Shown here: positions 25,471 through 34,062 of the stretch, one piece after another
How the letters are laid out: every line of letters begins with the position of its first letter
Numbering within the stretch: position 1 is the first letter of the stretch
NCBI RefSeq assembly: GCF_002884445.1
Contig: NZ_KZ614144.1
Span: forward strand, 723,272 to 787,271
Direction: 5' to 3'
DNA: 64,000 nt
From: Paenibacillus castaneae
GTDB taxonomy: Bacteria; Bacillota; Bacilli; Paenibacillales; Paenibacillaceae
Translations under genes and position numbers: made by a program
Notes under the pieces: generated by a model
What the model was told of the DNA's origin: nothing
Databases searched by the model: none
The model's input: the letters and a program-made list of their open reading frames with translations, nothing else

Positions 25471-26126
25471 TTCGAATAGGTATTGCCGAGGATCAAGCAT
25501 TAATAAGGGAAAGTCTCGCCATCATATTGGGGCTGGAGCCGGATATGGCTATTTCCTGGACTGCCGCCACAGGGACAGAGGCTGTCTCATCGATGGTAGA
25601 TATCCCAACAGATCTCATCTTAATGGACTTAAGAATGCCGGATATGGATGGCGTAACCGCCATACGCCGAATAAGGGCGTTGGAGATGATACCCCAGCCT
25701 CAGATTATCGTGTTAACGACCTTTCATCAAGAAGAATGGCTCTTGGACGCTTTGAATGCTGGCGCTGCGGCCTGCTTAATAAAGGAAGTACCGCCTAATC
25801 TTCTTATAACGGCGATTAGGACAATTACCGGGAACAATTGGGACCCTTCGCTGTGGACGGTTGAGTGGAGAAAATATGCCCCGGAAATTCAATTCCGTAC
25901 GCGGCTGGCCGGCTCGCATTCAGGCGAAGCCCAAGAGGTGCTAACCTTTAGGGATTTGGCTGTGTTACGGAAAATATGCTCAGGGGCTACGAATAAGGAG
26001 ATTGCAGCAGATCTTCTTCTAAGCGAAGGCACCGTGAAAAACTACGTTTCTACTTTATATGCGAAATTAGGGGCACGGCATCGTGCGGAAGCGATTAAAG
26101 TGGCTCTCGATCGAGGGCTATATTAA
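25467..26126 (+). CDS. NarL/FixJ-family response regulator
   Basis: 219 residues. Receiver with acidic pair ED (8-9), phospho-Asp in LILMDLRMPDMDG and conserved Lys in CLIKE. C-terminal LuxR helix-turn-helix: LTFRDLAVLRKI, NKEIAADLLLSEGTVKNYVS. Partner of the preceding kinase. The GH5 gene follows 22 bases after its stop and is either co-transcribed or a target. Confidence 0.86.
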   Translation: MIRIGIAEDQALIRESLAIILGLEPDMAISWTAATGTEAVSSMVDIPTDLILMDLRMPDMDGVTAIRRIRALEMIPQPQIIVLTTFHQEEWLLDALNAGAAACLIKEVPPNLLITAIRTITGNNWDPSLWTVEWRKYAPEIQFRTRLAGSHSGEAQEVLTFRDLAVLRKICSGATNKEIAADLLLSEGTVKNYVSTLYAKLGARHRAEAIKVALDRGLY

Positions 26127-26148
26127 TAAACAAGGAGGCAATTCGGCT

Positions 26149-27777
26149 ATGAGAATAAATATGGTTAACAATGATGTAAGCGGTTTCGTTAAAGCGGACG
26201 GAAAAAGAATAATTAATGGTGACGGCAAAGAGATTGTATGGAGAGGTGTAGGATTCGGAAGCTGGCTGCTGCCGGAAGGTTATATGTGGAAGCTCCCGGC
26301 GGGAGGAGACCGTCCGCGCAAGATCGAGGCGATGGTGAAGGATTTAATCGGCGAAGAGAAAGCATCTCTGTTCTGGGATATGTATGTGGAACGCTATGTG
26401 GACGAAATTGATGTTCGCGAGGTCGCCCGGCAGGGGTATAATTCCGTACGGCTTCCGATCAATGCCCGCGGGATATTAGAGGAAGGCGATGGTGTTGTCT
26501 TTAATGAGAAGCGGCTAGCACGGATTCATCAAGTCATCGAATGGTGCCGAACATACAAGCTCTATGTCATATTGGATCTGCATGGAGCGCCGGGCGGACA
26601 AACGGGAGCGAACATCGATGATTCGGAGAATGATCTGCCAGAGCTATTTATGGACCGGCGAAATAAGGAGCTGACGATCGCAATCTGGCGTATGTTCGCT
26701 GAACGCTATAAGGATGATTGGATTGTGGCCGGATACGACCTCTTCAATGAACCGCTTCCAGACTGGTTCAGTCAGTACAACGATCAAGTGATGCCGCTGT
26801 ACAAGGAAATTACAGCTGCTATACGTGAAGTAGACAAGCGTCATATGATTATTATTGAAGGGGTTCATTGGTCGACGGACTGGAGTATTTTCAATGAGAA
26901 ATTTGATGATAATGTAATGCTGCAATTCCATAAATATTGGAACAATCCGGATACGGAAAGCATCCAGAAGTATCTGGATAAGCGCGAGGAATGGAATGTG
27001 CCGATCTATATGGGCGAAGGCGGAGAAAATAACGCGCAGTGGTACAGTGGAGCATTCCAGATGTTCGAGGACCATCAAATATCTTGGAATTTCTGGACGT
27101 GGAAGAAGATGAGCACATCCAATTCTCCTTACTCTATTCGCATGCCTGAAGGCTGGAATCTGCTGACGGACTATTTGGACGGGGGCGCTAAGCCGGATGC
27201 TGCCACAGCAGAGGCCATATTGAATCAATACCTCGATAATTTGAGACTTGAAGAGTGCGATGCTTTTCCTAACATATCGCGGTCGCTGCTGCGTCAACTT
27301 CCGCTCCAAATCCCTGCTGAATTTTATGGACAAGGTGAAGGTGTTGGCTTCGGTATTGTGCAGAAGAGAGAGAATAAGATAGGGCTGCGTGCGAGTGATG
27401 GTGTTCCTATGAGGATGATTACGGGCAAGACCGAGCTGCCTAGCTATCATTCAGAGGGTGGAAAAGAATGGGCCGAGGATAATACGGTATGTGTGGAGCT
27501 GTATCCGGGCGATTGGCTCGCATATGATGCTTTATGCGTCGAGGCAAGGCGATTCGATCTCCATGCACGGATGCTCGCGGCTGAAGGCCGGGCGGTATTG
27601 TCCGTTGAAATAGAAGGTCATGAATCAGTAGAGGTTGAGATTAGCGGTGAGCAATGGCAGGAGAGCTTGCTTCTGGGGAACATTAATGTTTCTGAAGGAG
27701 CGGTTCGCGTTATCCTTCGTGTTCTTAGCGGGCAAGTAGACGTGGATTGGCTTGAATTTTCTTTGGCTAATGAATAA
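26149..27777 (+). CDS. Glycoside hydrolase family 5 (cellulase-type), intracellular
   Basis: 542 residues from ATG at 26149, ten bases after AAGGAGG; the longer frame back to 26083 overlaps the regulator and has no ribosome site. GH5 barrel: WRGVGFGSWLLPEG, DLHGAPGGQTG, acid/base Glu in YDLFNEPLPDW, and nucleophile Glu in IYMGEGGEN. The C-terminal 140 residues look like a beta-sandwich carbohydrate-binding module. No signal peptide is seen, unusual for GH5 endoglucanases, so it probably trims imported oligosaccharides such as beta-1,3/1,6-glucans. Confidence 0.85.
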   Translation: MRINMVNNDVSGFVKADGKRIINGDGKEIVWRGVGFGSWLLPEGYMWKLPAGGDRPRKIEAMVKDLIGEEKASLFWDMYVERYVDEIDVREVARQGYNSVRLPINARGILEEGDGVVFNEKRLARIHQVIEWCRTYKLYVILDLHGAPGGQTGANIDDSENDLPELFMDRRNKELTIAIWRMFAERYKDDWIVAGYDLFNEPLPDWFSQYNDQVMPLYKEITAAIREVDKRHMIIIEGVHWSTDWSIFNEKFDDNVMLQFHKYWNNPDTESIQKYLDKREEWNVPIYMGEGGENNAQWYSGAFQMFEDHQISWNFWTWKKMSTSNSPYSIRMPEGWNLLTDYLDGGAKPDAATAEAILNQYLDNLRLEECDAFPNISRSLLRQLPLQIPAEFYGQGEGVGFGIVQKRENKIGLRASDGVPMRMITGKTELPSYHSEGGKEWAEDNTVCVELYPGDWLAYDALCVEARRFDLHARMLAAEGRAVLSVEIEGHESVEVEISGEQWQESLLLGNINVSEGAVRVILRVLSGQVDVDWLEFSLANE

Positions 27778-27786
27778 GAGAACTAC

Positions 27787-27833
27787 AAATGTGATGAACG
27801 GCAGCAGCATACTGCCGGCATCACATTTTTTTA
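27787..27833. terminator. Terminator between GH5 and the convergent phosphotransferase gene
   Basis: AAATGTGATG..CGGCAG pairs with CTGCCG.CATCACATTT, followed by TTTTTA. The minus-strand side also carries an AAATGTG-type arm, so it may work both ways. Confidence 0.75.
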
Positions 27834-27846
27834 TGCGATAAACGAT

Positions 27847-28752
27847 TTAAATGCTTTCTTCCGCCAGGCTTTCTAAATCATTCATTAAATCAGGTATCCA
27901 AGCCTCTGAGCCTGGAATAGTATCTGTACCTCCGTAAACGAGCCACCTCAGTGTTTTAATGAGCCAGCATAAACCGCCGATTCTTAGCTGCCAGTTAAGC
28001 TGCTCAAGGGATAAATCAGTACGGCTTTCATTAATATATGCGGATAAAATATGATCCTTCGATAGGTTGCACCAAGCATGTGCTTCCGTAATTAAACAAT
28101 ATAAATCACCAAGATGGGGACTTAAATAAGCGATGGACCAATCAATCGGCAAAATGTGTTCCCCTTGGATCAAAAGGTTTTTAGCATGATAATCATGATG
28201 GACCAGCGTAAGAGGGATGGCTTGATACAATTTTTTTAGCTCGGATGGAAACGTCTCTCTTAGGCTTGAAAGAGTGCGATTTTCTGAGAAATGGTGCGAA
28301 CGAATAAGATCGTCCAGAAGGGCTAGGAAATGTTCATCCGACACGGTGTATGAACGAATAATACTGCTCGGAATCGTTATTTCCAGCTTTTCGGATGCTT
28401 TCTCGCGCAGCCTTGCTAATTCCCTTGCGGCCTCTAGAAAATACTCAGGCTCTGGCCTCTGCTCTAAATTTTCTATTCCAGCATCCTCCATAATCATTAC
28501 TGCGCTATTATCTCCTTCAAAAAAGTCATAAATGTAGGGAGATTTAATTTCTAATGGATAGACTAGCTGCTGGTAAATGGCGGATTCAACAGCCATTTCT
28601 TTCCCGCCCCATTTCATAATTCGCGTATCGCCTGACTTCAATGTTACCCTATAAACTTCAGAAAGTGACCATTTCCTCAAAAGCGACCATTCGGCTACTT
28701 CTTCTAGCATGGGTATGAACGAGCGATAAGCAGAGAAACATTCTGGAATCAT
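27847..28752 (-). CDS. Aminoglycoside phosphotransferase (APH)-fold kinase
   Basis: 301 residues behind GGGAGG. Kinase-like fold: the N-lobe Lys lies in RIMKWGGKEMA, the hinge in MIMEDAGIENL, the catalytic loop is LVHHDYHAKNLLI (HxDxxxxN), and the metal Asp lies in LPIDWSIAYLSPHLGDL. The APH family phosphorylates aminoglycosides, choline, homoserine, fructosamine or other small molecules; nothing nearby fixes the substrate. Convergent with GH5. A candidate -10 (TATAAT) lies upstream, but no good -35. Confidence 0.75.
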   Translation of the reverse strand: MIPECFSAYRSFIPMLEEVAEWSLLRKWSLSEVYRVTLKSGDTRIMKWGGKEMAVESAIYQQLVYPLEIKSPYIYDFFEGDNSAVMIMEDAGIENLEQRPEPEYFLEAARELARLREKASEKLEITIPSSIIRSYTVSDEHFLALLDDLIRSHHFSENRTLSSLRETFPSELKKLYQAIPLTLVHHDYHAKNLLIQGEHILPIDWSIAYLSPHLGDLYCLITEAHAWCNLSKDHILSAYINESRTDLSLEQLNWQLRIGGLCWLIKTLRWLVYGGTDTIPGSEAWIPDLMNDLESLAEESI

Positions 28753-28969
28753 ATTATTATTTCCTCCCGTATTAAATGGATGGTTACGGGAATTATATTT
28801 ACATAAATAGGCATTAAAGTATAGACTTATAATTTCCCTTCTGTTATGATGTTGAATAAGGTCTTGGAAAAATTCGGGACTCTTTTTTTATTTGTAGATC
28901 AATGCAATTTCCTTGTTTTAATGACCTTTCGTTGATAGGGAAATCATGCATAATAAAAGGAGCTTTAAA

Positions 28970-29410
28970 TTGAGAAATAGCATTGCAGTCGGCTGCTTAG
29001 TAATGATATCTATTATTGCAGTCATTATAATTTTCAATTTAAATAGAAGTGAAATAAAGGTTACTGTTATCGAAAACGAGAATGAGATAAATCAGAAAAT
29101 TACTAGATGGATGGCAGCTCTAAATCAGAATAAAGGCGTACATGTATTCTATGAACAGCACGATGAATCGAGGTACGAGTATTGGTTGTTTTTTAATAAA
29201 AATGATGGTAAAAACCTTTATAATACATTCAAAATAAGAGTTGAAAAAGCTAAAGAAACATTGAAAATATTCATCACTGACGTCCAAGCTAATAATGATA
29301 ATGAAGTTAAAAATACGATTACAGCCAAATTTGAAATAAATAGAAAACCTAACGATATAGAAGTGTATTATAACGGTGATAAACAAAATGTTGACATAAA
29401 GCATAACTGA
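28970..29410 (+). CDS. Hypothetical membrane-anchored protein
   Basis: 146 residues from TTG at 28970, seven bases after AAAAGGAG; an ATG at 28946 lies before that ribosome site. One N-terminal membrane helix (IAVGCLVMISIIAVIIIFNL) and then a hydrophilic, Lys/Asn-rich extracellular domain of about 115 residues with alternating strands. Base composition is more AT-rich than its neighbours, which may mean recent transfer. It has its own terminator. No family recognised. Confidence 0.55.
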   Translation: MRNSIAVGCLVMISIIAVIIIFNLNRSEIKVTVIENENEINQKITRWMAALNQNKGVHVFYEQHDESRYEYWLFFNKNDGKNLYNTFKIRVEKAKETLKIFITDVQANNDNEVKNTITAKFEINRKPNDIEVYYNGDKQNVDIKHN

Positions 29411-29435
29411 ATAGCTATTAATTACAAAATAGAAT

Positions 29436-29478
29436 GCAGAGCAAGCGAGGTATATCCTCCGTTGCTCTGCTTTTTTTT
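29436..29478 (+). terminator. Terminator after the hypothetical membrane-anchored gene
   Basis: GCAGAGCAAGCGAGG / CCTCCGTTGCTCTGC, with one 2-base mismatch, then eight T. It overlaps the end of the convergent MFS gene by two bases. Confidence 0.85.
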
Positions 29479-30745
29479 AGCCAACCGCCTGATCTTGAAT
29501 ATGCTGGGATTTTGTTGTTAAAGCAGGCAGAGTCAACCAATAGTATATACTGACGCCTATCATGCAAAAACCAAGCAGGTAATAAAGCCAGGTGATTGAA
29601 ATCCATGCTGGGAAAGCAATCGATATCATGCCGAGTGCAGCTGAGTAGCCGAGCATCATGATCGGTTCAATCCAAGCATTGACGCGCCCCATGCTTTGAG
29701 GCTCAACAAGCTCGGGCATCCAGCCGCCAAGCACGATATTAACAGGCGCTAGAATGATGCCAGTAATCAGAACAACCGGAAAGTACATCCAGATGTGGCC
29801 AACGGAGCCCAAAATGATAATGAGGATGCTGGCCAGGAAGAGGCCGGTAATCAAGACATTCGTTTTCGTAAATTTTTTGATAAACATGGGGCTAATAACA
29901 CTCCCGATTAAAAAACCGATGCCGAGAAAAATGGTTATGAAAGAGGAATGAAGCACATAATTGTCGGGGCTGAGCTTGTATTTCATTGTGAAGATAGGAA
30001 GCACCGCAAAAACTCCGTTTACAACTCCAAAGACAAGGAAGCCTGATATGAGGTTTAGGAGTAATTTTCGCTTGAGGATATATCGAAGTCCTTGAAGAAA
30101 GTCGGAAAGGATCATGCGCAAACGAAGATCTTGCATACGTGCTTTTCCGTTTGGTAAACGTACTTCTTGAGGAAATCGGCATAATAAGATTAAAATACCC
30201 GATAGAATGAAGCTCATCGCGTCAATGATGATAGCCCCTTCAATGCCAACAAAATGATAAGCCGTTGCCCCCAAACTCACGCCAAAGAGCATGAACACAC
30301 CCATAAGCATTTGATTTAACCCTGCCGCATGCACATACTGCTCAGCCTTCATACTTCCTTGCATTAGCCCCATCTCAGCAGGGCCAAAAAACTTGGCTAT
30401 AGCACTGCGCAGAAATAATATTGCAAAGGCGGCAATTAACCAATCTTGATGTACGACCAGAAGGAGCAGCCCCGATAGTCCGGCACGAATCCAGTCGCTA
30501 TTAGCGGCAATAAACCTACGGTCTAGCCGATCCGCAAGCACCCCCACCAGCCAAAATACAACGAGAGTCGGCAATGCATACATCAGCTCTGCCAAAGATG
30601 CCAAATCGGGTCGAGAGCTATAATGGTCCAGCAGGTAGAAAGCAAAAGCCATATTACCGATTACCGTACCGAGCTGGGAGGCAAAGGCGGCAAAAAACAA
30701 TTTAACGAATGTAGGATTGCGAAACAAAGCGAGCATTTGATTCAT
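29477..30745 (-). CDS. MFS transporter (macrolide-efflux type)
   Basis: 422 residues, about 12 membrane helices. The loop between helices 2 and 3 has the MFS motif as GVLADRLDRRF, and the start FRNPTFVKLFFAAFASQLGT is typical of the MFS_3/enterobactin-exporter and macrolide-efflux (MefA-like) branch. It starts 24 bases after the TetR regulator gene on the same strand, behind GAGGAGATG, so the pair is a self-regulated efflux operon. Substrate unknown. Confidence 0.82.
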   Translation of the reverse strand: MNQMLALFRNPTFVKLFFAAFASQLGTVIGNMAFAFYLLDHYSSRPDLASLAELMYALPTLVVFWLVGVLADRLDRRFIAANSDWIRAGLSGLLLLVVHQDWLIAAFAILFLRSAIAKFFGPAEMGLMQGSMKAEQYVHAAGLNQMLMGVFMLFGVSLGATAYHFVGIEGAIIIDAMSFILSGILILLCRFPQEVRLPNGKARMQDLRLRMILSDFLQGLRYILKRKLLLNLISGFLVFGVVNGVFAVLPIFTMKYKLSPDNYVLHSSFITIFLGIGFLIGSVISPMFIKKFTKTNVLITGLFLASILIIILGSVGHIWMYFPVVLITGIILAPVNIVLGGWMPELVEPQSMGRVNAWIEPIMMLGYSAALGMISIAFPAWISITWLYYLLGFCMIGVSIYYWLTLPALTTKSQHIQDQAVG

Positions 30746-30769
30746 CTCCTCTAGACTTTTATGGTTAGC

Positions 30770-31390
30770 CTATTCTCTCGGAATTCCAAGCAGCTGCCGC
30801 AAATAAGTGGAAAGAGCGCTAAGCTGCTGTTCAGTATTTGCCTTTTCTGCTCCTACCGCGAGCGTATGGGTCATAATTCCTTCCTGATAGGATGAGGTGA
30901 TTTGCCCAATGAGGTCCAGCGGCATGGAAGGAATGAACTCACCTCGGTCGACGCCGATCTGCAGTAATTTGACGAAGCGTGCGATGCCGCTCTTGTAGCG
31001 GCTTACTAGGCGCATCCTTCGCTGCTCATCACGCCATCCTGTAAGGTAATATTCATAAAAGGTTGGTAAAATGCTGTCTGTCATAAACATGAGCTCGTTT
31101 TTTAGTTGTGTAAAGCTGCCATCAATAATTTCCCAGACGGATGCGGTTTTCTTTAACGCTTCACTGATAAACCATTCATATTCAAGATCTTGTTGCTCCA
31201 TTAGCGCTTCGAATATATCTTCTTTTGTCTGAAAGTAAAGATAAATCCAACCTCGGCTCATTCCCGCCTCCTCCACGAAATCCTTCATGGTTGCCGGCTC
31301 ATAGCCCTTTCGGATGAATACAAGCTTTGCAGCGTTGAGAAGCTGCTGTCTTCGCTGTTCTCTTTGTTCGTCAGTAATTTTCGGCGACAT
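30770..31390 (-). CDS. TetR-family transcriptional regulator
   Basis: 206 residues from ATG at 31390 (GCAGGA upstream); an earlier ATG at 31432 lies inside the operator palindrome and is rejected. The N-terminal helix-turn-helix is AAKLVFIRKGYEPATMKDFV followed by AGMSRGWIYLYFQTKEDIF. The C-terminal ligand domain is divergent. First gene of an operon with the MFS pump; its promoter spacer and -10 are covered by a long palindrome, so autorepression relieved by the pump's substrate is likely. Confidence 0.85.
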   Translation of the reverse strand: MSPKITDEQREQRRQQLLNAAKLVFIRKGYEPATMKDFVEEAGMSRGWIYLYFQTKEDIFEALMEQQDLEYEWFISEALKKTASVWEIIDGSFTQLKNELMFMTDSILPTFYEYYLTGWRDEQRRMRLVSRYKSGIARFVKLLQIGVDRGEFIPSMPLDLIGQITSSYQEGIMTHTLAVGAEKANTEQQLSALSTYLRQLLGIPRE

Positions 31391-31415
31391 CGTAATATCC
31401 TGCCTTCCTAATAAA

Positions 31416-31463
31416 AATGAACCATCTGTCATTTATAATAATGACACACGGTTCATTTTACAA
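31416..31463 (-). promoter_or_regulatory. Promoter and TetR operator of the tetR-MFS operon
   Basis: Minus strand: TTGTAA (31463-31458), 17-base spacer, TATTAT (31440-31435). A palindrome spans 31416-31457: AATGAACC..TGTCATT mirrored by AATGACA..GGTTCATT, with arms of about 17 bases and three mismatches. It covers the spacer and -10, a typical TetR-type operator position. Confidence 0.7.
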
Positions 31464-31621
31464 CATATTTTTTCCATTTATCGTTTAATGTGGTGAAAAT
31501 ACACGGTTGTTACTGCTCGAACCCAACACTAAATACATCCTCAGAAGGAGGCAGCACTCCATATTTTATAATACGATAAATGTGTTCGTAATTGGAATTT
31601 AGTGTAAACGGAGGAAGGCTG

Positions 31622-32503
31622 ATGACGATTGATAAATACAACATGCTTGAAGAGCGTATTTCTGCATGGGGCCAAAGCAATGATGAAATAACTGCAATCT
31701 ACATGGTAGGCTCAAGAGCGAGGGCAGATAAGTCATTTGACGAGTTTTCCGATATAGATGCCGTGGTCTTTTCAACAAATCCACCATTTTATTTTCAAAA
31801 CGACGAATGGCTGCGAGATATTGGTGAGGTCTGGACAAGTTTTTTATTTCAAACTGCCGGAGGTGATCCAGAGAAGCTCGTTCTCTTTGATCAAGGGTTG
31901 CAGGTTGACTTTTTGTTTCGTCACGTCTCTGATTTCGAATCCTTGATCCAATCTAACAAAATTCCTCTAGGCTTCCAACGAGGAGCAAAGCTGCTTGTTG
32001 ATAAGACCGGGAAAGGACAACAGCTTTTACCTGCAACGACGATGGCGCCTAATAATCCTCCAATCAATCAAGATGCATTTATACAGGTTGTAAATATGTT
32101 TGGATTCGCTTGTTTATATGTGGCTAAACAAGTGCTGCGCGGTGAGATGTACATAGTCAATCAAAGGGATAAAGATTGCAAGCAGCTGCTGCTGCAGATG
32201 ATTGAATGGCATGCCAAAGCGCTACATGGAGCTTCATATGATACATGGCACGCAGGGAAATTTATTAATGAATGGGCAGATAAAGAAATAATAGATCATT
32301 TGAAGCTATCATTCGGTGATTATGATCCAACAAATAGTTGGAAAGCATTAATGGCATCTTTTGAATTATTTAGCCGCTTGTCTTCTGAAGTTGCTCATAT
32401 TTATTCCTATACGTATCCAGTAAGCTTGATTTCGAATATTCAAGCTTGGTTGGAAGAGCAGCAAGCTTCATTTGAATTAAAAGCCGAAAAAGTCGCTGAT
32501 TAA
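31622..32503 (+). CDS. Aminoglycoside 6-adenylyltransferase family, ANT(6)-like
   Basis: 293 residues from ATG at 31622, behind GGAGGAAGG; the frame extends upstream, but there is no better start. The nucleotidyltransferase motif is GSRARADKSFDEFSDIDAVVF (Gly-Ser then Asp-x-Asp), followed by QVDFLFRHVSDF, typical of streptomycin-modifying ANT(6) and its AadK-type chromosomal relatives in Bacillales. Streptomycin is the likely substrate, but activity cannot be judged from sequence. Its last 27 bases overlap a convergent membrane gene. Confidence 0.83.
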   Translation: MTIDKYNMLEERISAWGQSNDEITAIYMVGSRARADKSFDEFSDIDAVVFSTNPPFYFQNDEWLRDIGEVWTSFLFQTAGGDPEKLVLFDQGLQVDFLFRHVSDFESLIQSNKIPLGFQRGAKLLVDKTGKGQQLLPATTMAPNNPPINQDAFIQVVNMFGFACLYVAKQVLRGEMYIVNQRDKDCKQLLLQMIEWHAKALHGASYDTWHAGKFINEWADKEIIDHLKLSFGDYDPTNSWKALMASFELFSRLSSEVAHIYSYTYPVSLISNIQAWLEEQQASFELKAEKVAD

Positions 32504-33049
32504 CGACAGGGTGAGCAAAATGCCCATAATGCTCGCGGTCGTCCATACTCGTATTTTGTTCTGCTTAAGCACGTTTCTCCGCCGAAGAGATTGAGCATAC
32601 ATCACAAAACCAACGGCAACGATTAGCAGTTCAGCTGCAGCGCTCCATAAAGGGAATTTCCATAGCTCGAAGCCAAGCAGCGATAAATTTCCTAGGTTTC
32701 CTGGAAGAATCGGAAGGTCAGCACGGTGCACAATCAAATCGAGCACCCAGTGACTGGCAACAACGGCCCCAATAATGATGCCTGCTCGTTTGCCCCATGC
32801 TCTGGCAGCTGCCAGAGCAGCGAGCGATGCAATGAAGAGCATGCCAACCAAGGAGTGAGTATAATCTGCGTGAATGACTCCCTCGCCGTAACCGATACCG
32901 GCTGAAGAATCAATCGTTTCGACTCCCGTTAACAACAAAGGTACAAAAGCGATATCGATTAACTGAGTGGCAACCATTAAAGCCCATAGAGGAACCTCAG
33001 GGCTCTTTGCCCTTACAGCAGCCGCAATTCCGAAATGCCCTGCAAACAT
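32477..33049 (-). CDS. YdjM-like membrane protein, second copy
   Basis: 190 residues with about five helices. It shares its key motifs with the protein at 23533-24204: N-terminal MFAGHFG, DYTHSLVGM and SHWVLDLIVHRADLPIL. The ATG overlaps the stop of a 28-residue leader ORF (TAAATG), so translation is coupled to it. Promoter with two 17-bp operator-like sites upstream. The last 27 bases overlap the ANT(6)-like gene on the other strand. Role unknown. Confidence 0.68.
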   Translation of the reverse strand: MFAGHFGIAAAVRAKSPEVPLWALMVATQLIDIAFVPLLLTGVETIDSSAGIGYGEGVIHADYTHSLVGMLFIASLAALAAARAWGKRAGIIIGAVVASHWVLDLIVHRADLPILPGNLGNLSLLGFELWKFPLWSAAAELLIVAVGFVMYAQSLRRRNVLKQNKIRVWTTASIMGILLTLSLISDFFGF

Positions 33050-33136
33050 TTAGCCCACATCCTTTCTTGAATGAAGGGAAGTATCCAGCCAACCGCATAA
33101 TCCGATGAATAAAGCAAGAAACAGAATAAAGGTCAA
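33050..33136 (-). CDS. 28-residue single-helix membrane peptide, coupled to the YdjM-like gene
   Basis: Starts with TTG at 33136, close behind GGGGGAG, and stops with TAA at 33052-33050, immediately followed by the ATG of the YdjM-like gene. The peptide begins MTFILFLALFIGLCGWLD and ends in a basic tail (HSRKDVG), the layout of a small single-pass membrane protein. Strong ribosome site, hydrophobic content, promoter and TAAATG junction support real translation, as a small subunit or a leader. No homologue known to me. Confidence 0.5.
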   Translation of the reverse strand: MTFILFLALFIGLCGWLDTSLHSRKDVG

Positions 33137-33152
33137 AGCAATCTCCCCCTAA

Positions 33153-33201
33153 AACTAATATCATTAGTTATAATATAACTAACTACATTAGTTTTTGTCA
33201 A
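33153..33201 (-). promoter_or_regulatory. Sigma-A promoter with two 17-bp operator-like palindromes
   Basis: Minus strand: TTGACA (33201-33196), 18-base spacer, TATATT (33177-33172). Two dyads of the form AACTAAy-N3-ATTAGTT lie at 33153-33169 (perfect, AACTAAT-atc-ATTAGTT) and 33177-33193 (one mismatch), with centres 24 bases apart. They cover the spacer and initiation region of the YdjM-like operon. No regulator gene is adjacent. Confidence 0.65.
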
Positions 33202-33283
33202 TGAGAATTTTATGAGTTACTAATGCAAGTGGAGCGTGCATAATGAAGATGGCAGCTCATTATGGATTGAAAGGAGAGATCAT

Positions 33284-34039
33284 ATGCTAGTAGAACAATT
33301 TAGTGAAACAATGGACCTGATTTTTGGTCAGCTGCTAAAGCAATTTGCAGAGGGAGAAGAATATGCGTTTTACCAGTTTGGTCCGAAAGAAATGAAGAGG
33401 ATAGGCTATTCCACTAATATTACTCCCGCGATTGTTAGACAAGCAGCCGAGAATAGAGTGGGCTTAATTGTTACACATCATGATGCATGGGATTTTGTAT
33501 ATGGTATGAAGGAAGAATGTCATTCACTTCTTAAAGAGCATGGAATCAGCCATTATTTCGTCCATTTACCTTTGGATTACGCGGAGTTTGGTACTTGCAG
33601 CTCGTTGTTTAAAGCCCTTGGAATCAATGATCTTCTTCAAGCATCCTATCATGGTGAAGGTAGAAGCTTCCCGGGAATAGGAGAATTTATGGATTACCTG
33701 ACTTTTGAAGAGTTAGTTGATCGGGTGGAAAATGTACTGAATGAAGAAGTGAAAGCTTGGAAAAATTCAGATAAACATATAAAGCGAGTGGGGATTATAA
33801 CAGGGGCTGGTAATTCGACAGACAATATTCGTGATGCGTTTCAATTAGGATGCGATGCGTATTTAACAGGCGAAAAAACCTTATATACGGTGCAGTTCGC
33901 ACAATACATCGGTATGAATCTGATTGTAGGAAGCCACACGTTTACTGAAATATTTGGCGTTAGAGCATTGGCTGAAAAGCTTAGGGAGAAGTTTAATGAT
34001 TTGGAGCTAATAGAATTAAAGGAAGAACATTTTGAATAA
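33284..34039 (+). CDS. Nif3-like dinuclear metal centre protein
   Basis: 251 residues from ATG at 33284, behind GAAAGGAGAG; the frame before it has no ribosome site. NIF3/YqfO fold with metal ligands in GLIVTHHDAWDF, the ITGAGNSTDNIRDAFQLGCDAYLTGE stretch (here in parts: TGAGNS, DAYLTGE), and GSHTFTE. The family is a hexameric ring with two metals per subunit and is often linked to GTP cyclohydrolase-type or nicotinamide-related activity, though its role is unsettled. The short form lacks the PII-like insert of YqfO. Confidence 0.84.
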   Translation: MLVEQFSETMDLIFGQLLKQFAEGEEYAFYQFGPKEMKRIGYSTNITPAIVRQAAENRVGLIVTHHDAWDFVYGMKEECHSLLKEHGISHYFVHLPLDYAEFGTCSSLFKALGINDLLQASYHGEGRSFPGIGEFMDYLTFEELVDRVENVLNEEVKAWKNSDKHIKRVGIITGAGNSTDNIRDAFQLGCDAYLTGEKTLYTVQFAQYIGMNLIVGSHTFTEIFGVRALAEKLREKFNDLELIELKEEHFE

Positions 34040-34062
34040 TTAGCTAAAGGAGCGAATCGAGC

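Noticed and set aside
26644..27450. 268-codon open frame on the minus strand
   Set aside because: Antisense to the GH5 catalytic domain, which has clear motifs and a good start; no ribosome site for the reverse frame.
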